Below the pieces are notes generated by a model. The model ran no database searches, was not told the origin of the DNA, and was given only the letters and a program-made list of their open reading frames with translations. A stretch of DNA of 64,000 bases, from the NCBI GenBank assembly GCA_029571215.1, contig JAKPTE010000008.1:62001-126000 (forward strand). The letters run 5' to 3'. Below, in pieces: positions 34,463-43,086 of the stretch (position 1 is the stretch's first letter; every line of letters starts with the position of its first letter). This DNA comes from Bacteroidota bacterium. Its GTDB lineage: Bacteria > Bacteroidota > Bacteroidia > Bacteroidales > JAAYUG01. A program made the position numbers and the translations under genes.

Positions 34463-35368
34463 CTATTCCAGAGCCGCTGCCAGAGCAATCGACAAAAGTT
34501 TACTTTTTTCCGAATCAGACCGCGAGGTAAGCACTACCGGAACCCTTGCGCCGGTGATGATGGCGGCCGAAACAGCTCCTGCAAAAAATATCAACGATTT
34601 ATACAATATATTCGCTGCATCCAGGTCAGGTGCAATCAGAATATCAGCATTCCCTGCAACGGAACTTTCTATATGCTTATGCCTGGCTGCTTCAGCCGAT
34701 ATGGCATTATCCATGGCCAGTGGACCATCGATGATACACCCGGAAATCTGATTCCTGACCTGCATCACTGTGAGCATTGCTGCATGAACCGTCGATTCTA
34801 TTCTGGGATTGACAGTCTCTATAGGACCCAATACCGCTACCAGCGGACTCTCAACTCCCAGCCTGTGGAATACTTTGACCGCGTTCCGGATGATTTCTGC
34901 CTTTTCTTCAACAGTGGGCTGAATGGTTATGGCCGCATCCGACAACCCCAGCAGTTTATGATACGATGGTATCTCAAACAAAGTAACATGGCTCAGCATG
35001 TTCGATTCCCTGATACCGGTTTCTTTATGCAAAACCGCCTTCAGAAGAACAGCCGTAGGGAGGTATCCTTTCATAAGAATCTCTCCCTCGCCTTCCCTGA
35101 TTAACTTAACTGAGCGCAACGCAGATGCTGTGGCATCGGGTTCATGAACAATTTCCCAGTCACTGGCATTGCATCCCAATTGTCCGAGTATCTCTTTGAT
35201 CTTTACTGAATCCCCCACCAGGACCGGGGAAACAATCTTTTCATTCTTTGCCTCCGAAACAGCCTTCAGAACAGACTTATCCTCGGCTGCGGCAACAACA
35301 ATCCTCCGTTGCACCCTCGAACGGGCAACATGCAATAATTGCGATAGGGGTTTCTCTAAATATTGCAT
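34463..35368 (-). CDS. ptb: Phosphate butyryltransferase
   Basis: A 301-residue enzyme that exchanges CoA of butyryl-CoA for phosphate. It has the Pta/Ptb-family features RRIVVAAAEDKSVLKAVSEA, ILMKGYLPTAVLLKAVL, DAAITIQPTVEEKAEIIRNA, VAVLGPIETVNPRIEST and DILIAPDLDAANILYKSLIF followed by GARVPVVLTSRSDS. Its position between ackA and buk, and the Buk next to it, favour a butyryl- rather than an acetyl-specific enzyme. ATG 35368 gives MQYLEKPLSQLL. It lies 26 bases after ackA and 21 before buk. Confidence 0.94.
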   Translation of the reverse strand: MQYLEKPLSQLLHVARSRVQRRIVVAAAEDKSVLKAVSEAKNEKIVSPVLVGDSVKIKEILGQLGCNASDWEIVHEPDATASALRSVKLIREGEGEILMKGYLPTAVLLKAVLHKETGIRESNMLSHVTLFEIPSYHKLLGLSDAAITIQPTVEEKAEIIRNAVKVFHRLGVESPLVAVLGPIETVNPRIESTVHAAMLTVMQVRNQISGCIIDGPLAMDNAISAEAARHKHIESSVAGNADILIAPDLDAANILYKSLIFFAGAVSAAIITGARVPVVLTSRSDSEKSKLLSIALAAALE

Positions 35369-35394
35369 ACAGGGGGTTTATAGAAAATTCCTGA

Positions 35395-36600
35395 CTACTT
35401 TCCGCCAGAAACGATCATCTGCGTATCCTGCGCTATTACCAGCTCTTCATTGGTTGGAATCACCACAACCTTTACTCGTGAATCCTCGGTACTGATTACA
35501 GCTTCCTTCCCTCTTAACCCTTTATTTCTGGCAGGATCAAGGTAAATGCCCAGATATTCCATGTTTTTACAGATTTCCTCCCTTGATTCCCACCCGTTCT
35601 CGCCAATTCCACCGGTAAATACAAGAATATTCAGCCCGTTCATTGCAGCGGTATAGGCTCCAATGTACTTTCTTACCCTGTAATGGTACATATCCAGTGC
35701 CAGCTTAGCGCGCTCGTTTCCTTTTTCCGCTGCTTCCTCCACTTCCCGCATATCGGATGAAATTCCTGATACGCCCAGCACACCGCTGTGCTTGTTGATA
35801 AGTGTACTGACAGCTTTGTACCCTATATCTTCCTTATCCATGATATAAGTAATGATTCCCAGGTCAAGATCACCAGCCCTGGTTCCCATGATAAGTCCTT
35901 CCACCGGAGTAAGTCCCATCGAGGTGTCGACCGACTGTCCATGCAAAACAGCTGTCATGGAAGCCCCGTTCCCCAGATGACAGGTAATTATCTTCTGCTG
36001 TTCGATATTTACTCCGAGAAACTGACAGGCACGCCTTGATACATACCTGTGGCTTGTCCCATGAAATCCGTACCGCCTTATCCCATATTTTTCATACAAC
36101 GAGTAAGGTATAGCGTACATATAGGCATGCTTTGGCATGGTCTGATGAAATGCGGTGTCAAATACACCCACCTGGGGTACGGATGGCAGCAGGGATTGCA
36201 TGGCATAAATACCTTTAAGGTTCGGTGGATTATGCAGTGGTGCAATATCCACACACCTTTCCAATTCCTGAATGACTTCCTCTGTTATCAGTACGCTCGA
36301 CTTGAATTTTTCTTTGCCATGCACAACACGGTGTCCAACAGCATCAATTTCGTTAAGATTTTTAAGGCAACCGTGCTTTTTACTGGTCAGAACTCCCAGC
36401 ACATATTCAATTCCAGTCTGATGATCAAGTATTTCTCCTTCAAACATTACTTTTTGCCCATTCTCCTTTTCCAGTTTCAGAAAAGATCCTTTCAATCCAA
36501 TTTTTTCAACAATTCCTCGGGAAAGAACCGATTCTGTGGTCATTTCAAATAACTGAAACTTGATAGAAGAACTGCCGCAATTCAAAACAAGTATTTTCAT
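35395..36600 (-). CDS. ackA: Acetate kinase
   Basis: A 401-residue enzyme converting acetyl-phosphate and ADP to acetate and ATP. The nucleotide- and substrate-binding motifs are MKILVLNCGSSSIKFQLFEM, VFDTAFHQTMPKHAYMYAI, RYGFHGTSHRYVS, ITCHLGNGASMTAVLHGQSV, and FTGGIGENGWESREE. It is the middle gene of the operon, 12 bases after the dehydrogenase gene, and closes the acetate branch started by pta. Confidence 0.96.
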   Translation of the reverse strand: MKILVLNCGSSSIKFQLFEMTTESVLSRGIVEKIGLKGSFLKLEKENGQKVMFEGEILDHQTGIEYVLGVLTSKKHGCLKNLNEIDAVGHRVVHGKEKFKSSVLITEEVIQELERCVDIAPLHNPPNLKGIYAMQSLLPSVPQVGVFDTAFHQTMPKHAYMYAIPYSLYEKYGIRRYGFHGTSHRYVSRRACQFLGVNIEQQKIITCHLGNGASMTAVLHGQSVDTSMGLTPVEGLIMGTRAGDLDLGIITYIMDKEDIGYKAVSTLINKHSGVLGVSGISSDMREVEEAAEKGNERAKLALDMYHYRVRKYIGAYTAAMNGLNILVFTGGIGENGWESREEICKNMEYLGIYLDPARNKGLRGKEAVISTEDSRVKVVVIPTNEELVIAQDTQMIVSGGK

Positions 36601-36612
36601 AAACCTTTTGTA

Positions 36613-37581
36613 TTATGCACCAACAATAGTTTGGGTAATTTTCCTCCCTGTTTCATCATACGTATAAAATCCCTTCCTGGTCTTGGTCCCGAGCTGATTG
36701 GCCCGAACCATCCTTTTTAGAAGCGGGGAGGGTTTATACCGCATATCCCCAAATTCTTTATAAAGGTTGTCCATCCACCGTTCTACCTTATCAAGTCCTG
36801 CCCGGTCGGCCATTTCAAAGGGACCATAGGCCAAACCTAGTCCGTCGCGCATTACAAGATCAATATCTTCCTTGCGGGCAACGCCTTCCATAAGCATTTC
36901 ACAGGCTTCATTAAACATCACGGAAAAAATCCGGATGCTCACCAGACCGGGTGATTCTTCCACCGGAACTACCGTTTTCCCGATCAGTTTTACAAACTTA
37001 CAGGCAGCCTGATAAACTTCTTCCGAAGTGTACAATCCCTTGACCACTTCAACAACGCGGGCATCTTTTGCCGTGGTCAGTACATGCAGGCTTACGCACC
37101 GATGCTTATGTTCCAGCTCGGAAGCAAGTTCCGTGATGATGGTGGTTGTTGAATTGGTGGCAATGATGCAATTCGGATCAACATGCCGCTCAATATTTTT
37201 AAAAACACCTTTGCGTATTTCCGTTGTGAGTTCACTCGACCTGGACAGAATAGCCTCAATTACCAGGTCACAACCGCTGAGGTCTTCATACTTCAGTGTA
37301 CCGTGGATCCGCGACATGATGATACGCTTGTCACCGGGGGTCATTCCCCAGTGCTCAATCTGCCGGTCAAGCTCACGCTCGATTTCCCGGAGCGCCAACG
37401 CTATTTTTTCCTCGCTCACCTCCACAAAAATGACTTCCATCCCGCTTGCACTGACCAGCCGGGCAAGGTTCCTGCCAACTGATCCGCATCCTACGATGCC
37501 TATTTTCGAAAAAAGGCTCTGTGTTCTTACTTTTTTGCTCAAACCGTATTGTTCAATCGGTTCTACAAGAATTTCTGACAT
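36613..37581 (-). CDS. 3-hydroxyacyl-CoA dehydrogenase-family protein (divergent)
   Basis: A 322-residue member of the HADH family, expected to interconvert 3-hydroxybutyryl-CoA and acetoacetyl-CoA with NAD. The Rossmann motif is IGIVGCGSVGRNLARLVSASG, with DLVIEAILSR and IIATNSTTTIITELAS following. The catalytic His166 and Glu178 appear in SLHVLTTAKDARVVEVVKG; in typical enzymes the His is followed by FFNP, which is replaced here by VLTT. The C-terminal helical domain (RDGLGLAYGPFEMADRAGLD and GTKTRKGFYTYDE) is normal. It lies inside the pta-ackA-ptb-buk operon, supporting a role in butyrate formation. The substrate is inferred from context. Confidence 0.85.
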   Translation of the reverse strand: MSEILVEPIEQYGLSKKVRTQSLFSKIGIVGCGSVGRNLARLVSASGMEVIFVEVSEEKIALALREIERELDRQIEHWGMTPGDKRIIMSRIHGTLKYEDLSGCDLVIEAILSRSSELTTEIRKGVFKNIERHVDPNCIIATNSTTTIITELASELEHKHRCVSLHVLTTAKDARVVEVVKGLYTSEEVYQAACKFVKLIGKTVVPVEESPGLVSIRIFSVMFNEACEMLMEGVARKEDIDLVMRDGLGLAYGPFEMADRAGLDKVERWMDNLYKEFGDMRYKPSPLLKRMVRANQLGTKTRKGFYTYDETGRKITQTIVGA

Positions 37582-37608
37582 GTTTTCCTGTTTAAGATTT
37601 GTACCATT

Positions 37609-38610
37609 TTATAAACCGGCTGCCTGATTGGCAGTTATCGCTATCACATTTACAATGTCACTTACAGAACATCCTCTCGACAAATCATTAATGGGAGCTG
37701 CCATACCCTGTAGCACAGGACCAACTGCTTCGGCATGCGCCATGCGCTGCACCAGCTTGTATGCAATGTTTCCCGATTGAAGATCGGGGAAAATTAAAAC
37801 ATTCGCTTTCCCTGCTATAGGCGATCCCGGCGCTTTGCTCCGGCCAACCGACTCAATAATAGCAGCGTCAGCCTGTAACTCACCGTCAATCTGCAGATTG
37901 GGATCCATCTCCCTCGCAATACGCGTTGCTTCAACTACCTTGTCAACCAACTCGTGTTTTGCACTTCCTTTGGTGGAAAAACTTAGCATGGCAACCCGCG
38001 GTTCAAATCCGGCAAGTGCACGGGTCGTCCGGGCTGTGGTTACAGCAATTTCAGCAAGCTCTCTGTCTGTCGGATTCGGATGAACCGCACAATCGGCAAA
38101 TACCATTAGGCCATTCTCTCCAAACTTCGTATCGGGCAGAATCATCAGGAACGCCCCCGATACAACACTAATGCCAGGCAAGGTTTTTACATACTGAAAA
38201 GCCGGACGCAATACATCCCCTGTGGCATTCATGGCTCCGGCAACTTCCCCGTCTGCATCTCCCGATTTGATGATCAGTGTGCCCAGATACAACGGATCTT
38301 CAATCAGTTTTGCGGCCTCTTCCCTCGTTAAGCCCTTGTTCTTCCGAAGCTCTACCATTAGATCAATATAGGCGTCTTTCTTCGGATGATTCAGGGGATC
38401 AACAATCTGTGCCTTACTGATATGTGTAAGCCCCAGTTCATTCGCTTTGGCATGCACCTTTGCCGGATTACCTATCAGAATTACTTGCGCAATCCCTTCC
38501 TTGATCACTTCGTCAGCGGCTTTTAACGTACGTTCTTCCAGCCCTTCCGGCAAAACAATCCGTTTTCCCAATTGTTTTGCTCTTGCTGTTATTTTTTCAA
38601 GTAAATCCAT
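37609..38610 (-). CDS. pta: Phosphate acetyltransferase
   Basis: A 333-residue short-form Pta that forms acetyl-phosphate from acetyl-CoA. Motifs: KRIVLPEGLEERTLKAADEV, EVAGAMNATGDVLRPAFQYV, VVSGAFLMILPDT, ALAGFEPRVAMLSFSTKGSA, DGELQADAAI and VLIFPDLQSGNIAYKLVQRM. It lacks the extra N-terminal domains of long enterobacterial Pta. It is the first gene of the minus-strand operon. TACCTTTA on the minus strand (38655-38648) is a 7/8 match to the -7 promoter box. Confidence 0.95.
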   Translation of the reverse strand: MDLLEKITARAKQLGKRIVLPEGLEERTLKAADEVIKEGIAQVILIGNPAKVHAKANELGLTHISKAQIVDPLNHPKKDAYIDLMVELRKNKGLTREEAAKLIEDPLYLGTLIIKSGDADGEVAGAMNATGDVLRPAFQYVKTLPGISVVSGAFLMILPDTKFGENGLMVFADCAVHPNPTDRELAEIAVTTARTTRALAGFEPRVAMLSFSTKGSAKHELVDKVVEATRIAREMDPNLQIDGELQADAAIIESVGRSKAPGSPIAGKANVLIFPDLQSGNIAYKLVQRMAHAEAVGPVLQGMAAPINDLSRGCSVSDIVNVIAITANQAAGL

Positions 38611-38838
38611 TGTTTATCAGTATTTTATAATTTGAATTTTGAAAGCCTAAAGGTATACAATTTAAACCATCCTGCGAAGAATTTCCATCTGATTTATATC
38701 ATCTTTTAACAGTATTTGATTTATGCCGCAAACGAAACACAAAATGTTTTACCGAACAAACTACTGCACCCTTCCAAAACGAATGAATCAAACGATACGA
38801 AAAACGGGATACAGAACACTAAAGCAAAAAAGACTTGT

Positions 38839-38846
38839 TATATTTG
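38839..38846 (+). promoter_or_regulatory. Bacteroidota-type -7 promoter box (TATATTTG)
   Basis: An exact TAnnTTTG box 32 bases before the ATG of the FAD/Fe-S oxidoreductase. It lies in the 268-base region shared with the divergent pta operon. No clear -33 TTTG is present. Confidence 0.5.
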
Positions 38847-38878
38847 TGCCCTATAACATATTTTAAGAACATTTTGCT

Positions 38879-41809
38879 ATGCCGGATTTTCCTATTGATG
38901 CATTGAAAAAAGAGATAGAAGGCGAGATATATACCAGCGAGCCTTTTTTGCTGATGTATGCTACGGATGCATCGGCATATAAAGAAAAACCGAATGCTGT
39001 TATCCGTCCAAAAAACAGAAACGATATAGAAAAAATTATCCGCTTTGCCCGTCAGCATAAACTTCCCATTATCCCCCGTGCCGCAGGAACTTCTCTGGCT
39101 GGTCAGGTGGTAGGGAAGGGACTGGTTGTAGATATTTCGCGTCATCTGAACAGAATTATTGAAATCAATGCAGAAGAACGCTGGGTACGTGTTGAACCGG
39201 GGGTTGTACTCGATGAACTCAACGAGGTGCTAAAACCATACGGACTGTTTTTTGCTCCCGAAACCTCCACTTCCAACCGCTGCATGATAGGAGGGATGGT
39301 GGGTAACAACGCCTGTGGTGCTCACAGCCTGATTTACGGAAGTACCCGCGACCATCTCCTGGCTGTGAAGGGTTTTCTCAGTGACGGCAACGAAGTAGAA
39401 TTCCGACAGCTTTCTCCGGAAGAAATGGAACAGAAATGCCTTCTGAACACACGGGAAGGGGAAGTGTACAGAAAAATTCGTACCATCCTTTCCGATCCCG
39501 AAAACCGGAGCAATATCCTGAAGGAATACCCTGATCCATCTTTGAAACGCCGCAATACTGGATACGCCATCGATATTCTCCTTCGCCAGCAACCGTTTAG
39601 TCCGGAAGGGTCTCCTTTGAATCTTGCCTCACTGATTGCAGGTTCCGAGGGTACATTAATGTTCCTTACTGAAATTACTTTACACCTTGAACCTCTTCCG
39701 CCTCCGGTCACTGGCCTCGTTGCAGTTCATTGCCATACACTCGAAGAAGCCTTGCAGGCTAACCTGATGGCTTTGAGCTATTCTCCGGGATCTATCGAAC
39801 TGATGGATAAAATTATTATTGACTGCACCAGGGAAAACATCGAACAAAGAAAAAACCGTTTCTTTATACAGGGAGAACCGGGTGCTATTATTATTGCTGA
39901 GTTTGCAAGAAATTCCCTTGCCGAAATTGAGGAGATCCGCGATAAGATGGAAAGGGAAATGGGCGCCGCCGGTCTTGGATATTATTTTCCGCTTATTACC
40001 GGTCCCGATATCAAAAGGGTTTGGGCTCTCCGGAAAGCGGGGCTGGGTTTGCTTTCCAACATACCGGGTGATGCAAAACCGGTGGCTGTGATCGAAGATA
40101 CCGCAGTGGCACCTGAAAAACTTCCCAACTATATTGCAGAATTTAAGGAAATGCTCCAGAGACTGGGGCTGAACTGCGTGTACTATGCTCATGTGGCTAC
40201 CGGAGAACTACACCTGCGGCCTGTATTGAATCTTAAGGATCCAAATCACGTCAGGCTCTTCAGAACAGTAGCCACCGAAACGGCCAAACTGGTAAAGAAA
40301 TACAATGGGTCCCTGAGCGGAGAACATGGCGACGGGAGGTTGAGGGGAGAGTTTATCCCTCTGATGGTAGGTGAAAAAAACTATGCGCTTCTGAAGGAAA
40401 TCAAAAAAACCTTCGACCCGGAAGGAATTCTGAATCCCGGAAAAATTACCGATACTCCTCCTATGGATACTTCCCTGCGGTATGAACCCGGTGTGTATCC
40501 AGATGAGCCTGAAACTATTCTCGATTTCTCCTCCACCATGGGTTATATCAGGATGGCCGAAAACTGCAACGGTTCAGCCGACTGCCGCAAATCGGCTAAA
40601 ATCGGAGGGACCATGTGTCCAAGCTACATGGCTACCATGGATGAAAATACTACTACCCGGGCACGGGCTAACATTCTCCGCGAATTCATTTCACGTCCCA
40701 ACCAGAAGAATCCATTCGACCACAGGGAAATCTATGACATCCTCGATCTCTGCCTCTCCTGCAAGGGATGCAAGTCAGAGTGCCCTTCCAATGTCGATAT
40801 GGCAAAACTGAAAGCCGAATTTCTGCAGCATTATTACGACAGCCATGGGATTCCCCTGAGGGCCCGGCTGATTGCCTATATTACCTGGTTTAATAAACTA
40901 GGATCTGCTGTCCCTGCTTTGTACAACAAAATCATCTCCAGCAAACTTGTTGCCCATACGTTTATGAAATGGGTGGGCTTTACTGTCCACCGTACTTTCC
41001 CGAAGATTTACAAAACAACCCTCCGCCGGTGGGCTAAAAGAAATTTGCCGGAACTTACTTCCTCCCTGCCCGCACAGGCTCCTGTTGTAAACCTTTTTGT
41101 TGATGAGTTTACCAACTATAATGATGTGGAAATCGGCATCAAGGCTATTAAACTCCTTACCCGCCTGGGATACCGGGTTCAGCTGCCTCCCCATGGCGAA
41201 AGTGCCCGCACATATATCTCGAAAGGACTCCTGCGCCGGGCAAGAAAAATCGCTTATAAAAACCTGAACCTCCTGCGGGATTATGTATCGGAGGAACGTC
41301 CGCTGCTGGGTATTGAGCCTTCTGCTATTCTTGGTTTCCGGGATGAATACCCCGACCTTATGCGGGGAGAGATGAAAGAACTGGCCAGAAGAATAGCTTC
41401 CTGCTCCTTCATGATCGATGAGTTTCTGGCAAAAGAAATGGACAGGGGGAAAATAACGAAAGAACAGTTTACTACAAAAGCACGAACCATCAAATTGCAC
41501 GGCCATTGCCAGCAAAAGGCTGTGGCTTCAACCAATCCGACAAAAAAGGTACTATCATTTCCCGAAAATTACACGGTGACAGAAATCCCCTCCGGATGTT
41601 GCGGCATGGCAGGTTCTTTTGGGTATGAAAAGGAGCATTACGAATTGTCCATGAAGGTGGGAGAACTGGTGCTGTTCCCTGCCATCCGGAATACTCCGGA
41701 GGATGTTATTATTGCGGCACCGGGAACAAGTTGCCGGCACCAGATTGAAGACGGGACGGGGCGAAAAGGCCTCCACCCGGTTGAAATTCTCTATGATGCT
41801 TTGGTCTGA
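38879..41809 (+). CDS. FAD-binding and Fe-S 2-hydroxyacid oxidoreductase (D-lactate/glycolate/2-hydroxyglutarate type)
   Basis: A 976-residue, single-chain equivalent of the GlcD-GlcF/YdiJ group. Residues about 20-200 bind FAD in the PCMH/VAO fold (RAAGTSLAGQVVGKGLVVDI, MIGGMVGNNACGAHSLIYGS); residues to about 530 are the FAD-oxidase C-terminal domain (GSLSGEHGDGRLRGEFIPLM). A ferredoxin-like module follows with ENCNGSADCRKSAKIGGTMCP and CLSCKGCKSECPSNVDM, enough Cys for two [4Fe-4S] clusters. The end has LHGHCQQKA and one CCG-type motif (SGCCGMAGSFGYE). It probably oxidises a D-2-hydroxyacid and feeds a membrane electron carrier. The exact substrate cannot be read from sequence. It is convergent with, and overlaps by 19 bases, the symporter gene. 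Confidence 0.9.
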   Translation: MPDFPIDALKKEIEGEIYTSEPFLLMYATDASAYKEKPNAVIRPKNRNDIEKIIRFARQHKLPIIPRAAGTSLAGQVVGKGLVVDISRHLNRIIEINAEERWVRVEPGVVLDELNEVLKPYGLFFAPETSTSNRCMIGGMVGNNACGAHSLIYGSTRDHLLAVKGFLSDGNEVEFRQLSPEEMEQKCLLNTREGEVYRKIRTILSDPENRSNILKEYPDPSLKRRNTGYAIDILLRQQPFSPEGSPLNLASLIAGSEGTLMFLTEITLHLEPLPPPVTGLVAVHCHTLEEALQANLMALSYSPGSIELMDKIIIDCTRENIEQRKNRFFIQGEPGAIIIAEFARNSLAEIEEIRDKMEREMGAAGLGYYFPLITGPDIKRVWALRKAGLGLLSNIPGDAKPVAVIEDTAVAPEKLPNYIAEFKEMLQRLGLNCVYYAHVATGELHLRPVLNLKDPNHVRLFRTVATETAKLVKKYNGSLSGEHGDGRLRGEFIPLMVGEKNYALLKEIKKTFDPEGILNPGKITDTPPMDTSLRYEPGVYPDEPETILDFSSTMGYIRMAENCNGSADCRKSAKIGGTMCPSYMATMDENTTTRARANILREFISRPNQKNPFDHREIYDILDLCLSCKGCKSECPSNVDMAKLKAEFLQHYYDSHGIPLRARLIAYITWFNKLGSAVPALYNKIISSKLVAHTFMKWVGFTVHRTFPKIYKTTLRRWAKRNLPELTSSLPAQAPVVNLFVDEFTNYNDVEIGIKAIKLLTRLGYRVQLPPHGESARTYISKGLLRRARKIAYKNLNLLRDYVSEERPLLGIEPSAILGFRDEYPDLMRGEMKELARRIASCSFMIDEFLAKEMDRGKITKEQFTTKARTIKLHGHCQQKAVASTNPTKKVLSFPENYTVTEIPSGCCGMAGSFGYEKEHYELSMKVGELVLFPAIRNTPEDVIIAAPGTSCRHQIEDGTGRKGLHPVEILYDALV

Positions 41810-43056
41810 GAAGTATTGCCGGAATTCCGGAAAGATACCATCAGGTCTTCTCCTTCTGATTTAGCAACTACAACGGCTCCGCATGTATCACCCAGTACAT
41901 TGACCAGGGTGCGGAACATATCCAGTGGTCTGTCCACTGTTAGAACAAGGGCAATTCCTTCCACCGGAAGCCCCATGGCTGTAAGCACTATGGTCATGGT
42001 AACCAGTCCTGCCATCGGTATACCGGCTGCACCAACTGCGGCCAGCAAGGCTACAAGCACTCCGGTAATCTGTTTGTCAACGGGTAAATGAATTCCGTAC
42101 ACCTGGGCAATAAACAATGCGGCAACGATCTCATACAGGGCTGTTCCGTTCATGTTAATAGTGGCTCCCAGAGGCAGGGTAAATCCTGCTATCCGTTGCG
42201 ATACTCCACATCCGTTCTGAACGGTGGAAAGGGTCAGCGGCAGGGTGGCATTCGAGGACGATGTGCTGAAGGCGGTAATTAAAACAGGCAACATGGCTTT
42301 GTAATGCCGGATGGGGTGAATGCCCGATGCTGTGAGGATGACCGGCAAGGAAACTATACTATGAATGCTCAGACCGGCAATGACAACCAGCATGTAATGG
42401 CCAAGACTTACTGCCAGCCCTGCAGGATTCTCCTGAAGAGCAACCTGACGGGCCACTATGCCAAAGATTCCAAAAGGTGCAAACCGAATAATGAACATCG
42501 TAATTTTCATCATTACAGCCGAAGATGCATCGAAAAACTGTGTCAGCATCTGCCGCTGGTTTTCTGGTAGCCGGGTTATGAAAAATCCCAGAAGAACGGC
42601 AAACACAATAATCTGAAGTGTGTCGGATGCAGTAAGTGCCGAGAAGATATTGTCAGGAATAATATGGATCAGCAGATCTCTGATGGACTTTCCTTCATAG
42701 GCCGGGGTTCCTTTTTCCGATAGGTCCTGCAGCAAAAGCTCGGCTCCCTGACCGGGCTTCATGAGGTTTACCAGAAAAAGTCCCGTCACTGCGGCAAGAA
42801 GGGTTGTCAACAGGTAGAATCCAAGAGTTTTTGCTCCTATCCTACCAAGATTTGTGGTATTTCCGTTGTTGGCTATGCCGGAGGTAATGGTAAAGAAAAT
42901 CAAGGGAACAACAATCATTTTTAACGCCCTCAAAAACAATTCCCCCATCCAGTCAACCCACGATGAATAGGATGCAAAAAACAATCCGAAAAGAACACCT
43001 AGAACAAGTGCTATCAGAATCTGCCAGTGAAATGCAATTTTCCGTTTTATGAACAT
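41791..43056 (-). CDS. Dicarboxylate/amino acid:cation symporter (DAACS family)
   Basis: A 421-residue inner-membrane secondary transporter of the GltP/DctA type. It has about eight membrane segments plus two re-entrant loops, and the signatures FSTSSSNATLPLTLSTVQ (substrate-binding serine-rich hairpin), LPLGATINMNGTALYEIVAA and GIPMAGLVTMTIVLTAMGLP. It imports glutamate, aspartate or C4-dicarboxylates with protons or sodium. The 3' ends of this gene and the FAD oxidoreductase overlap by 19 bases, convergently. It lies downstream of the glycosyltransferase-like gene (31-base gap), with which it may be co-transcribed. Confidence 0.93.
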   Translation of the reverse strand: MFIKRKIAFHWQILIALVLGVLFGLFFASYSSWVDWMGELFLRALKMIVVPLIFFTITSGIANNGNTTNLGRIGAKTLGFYLLTTLLAAVTGLFLVNLMKPGQGAELLLQDLSEKGTPAYEGKSIRDLLIHIIPDNIFSALTASDTLQIIVFAVLLGFFITRLPENQRQMLTQFFDASSAVMMKITMFIIRFAPFGIFGIVARQVALQENPAGLAVSLGHYMLVVIAGLSIHSIVSLPVILTASGIHPIRHYKAMLPVLITAFSTSSSNATLPLTLSTVQNGCGVSQRIAGFTLPLGATINMNGTALYEIVAALFIAQVYGIHLPVDKQITGVLVALLAAVGAAGIPMAGLVTMTIVLTAMGLPVEGIALVLTVDRPLDMFRTLVNVLGDTCGAVVVAKSEGEDLMVSFRNSGNTSQTKAS

Positions 43057-43086
43057 GCTGTTGTTTAAAAAAGTTACCTGTAAAAT

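Noticed and set aside
34457-35104. 215-codon plus-strand frame opposite ptb
   Set aside because: Overlaps ptb over almost its whole length and has no recognisable domain.
41791-41809. Convergent 19-base overlap as a sign of frameshift
   Set aside because: Both C-termini look normal for their families, so this is ordinary tight packing.
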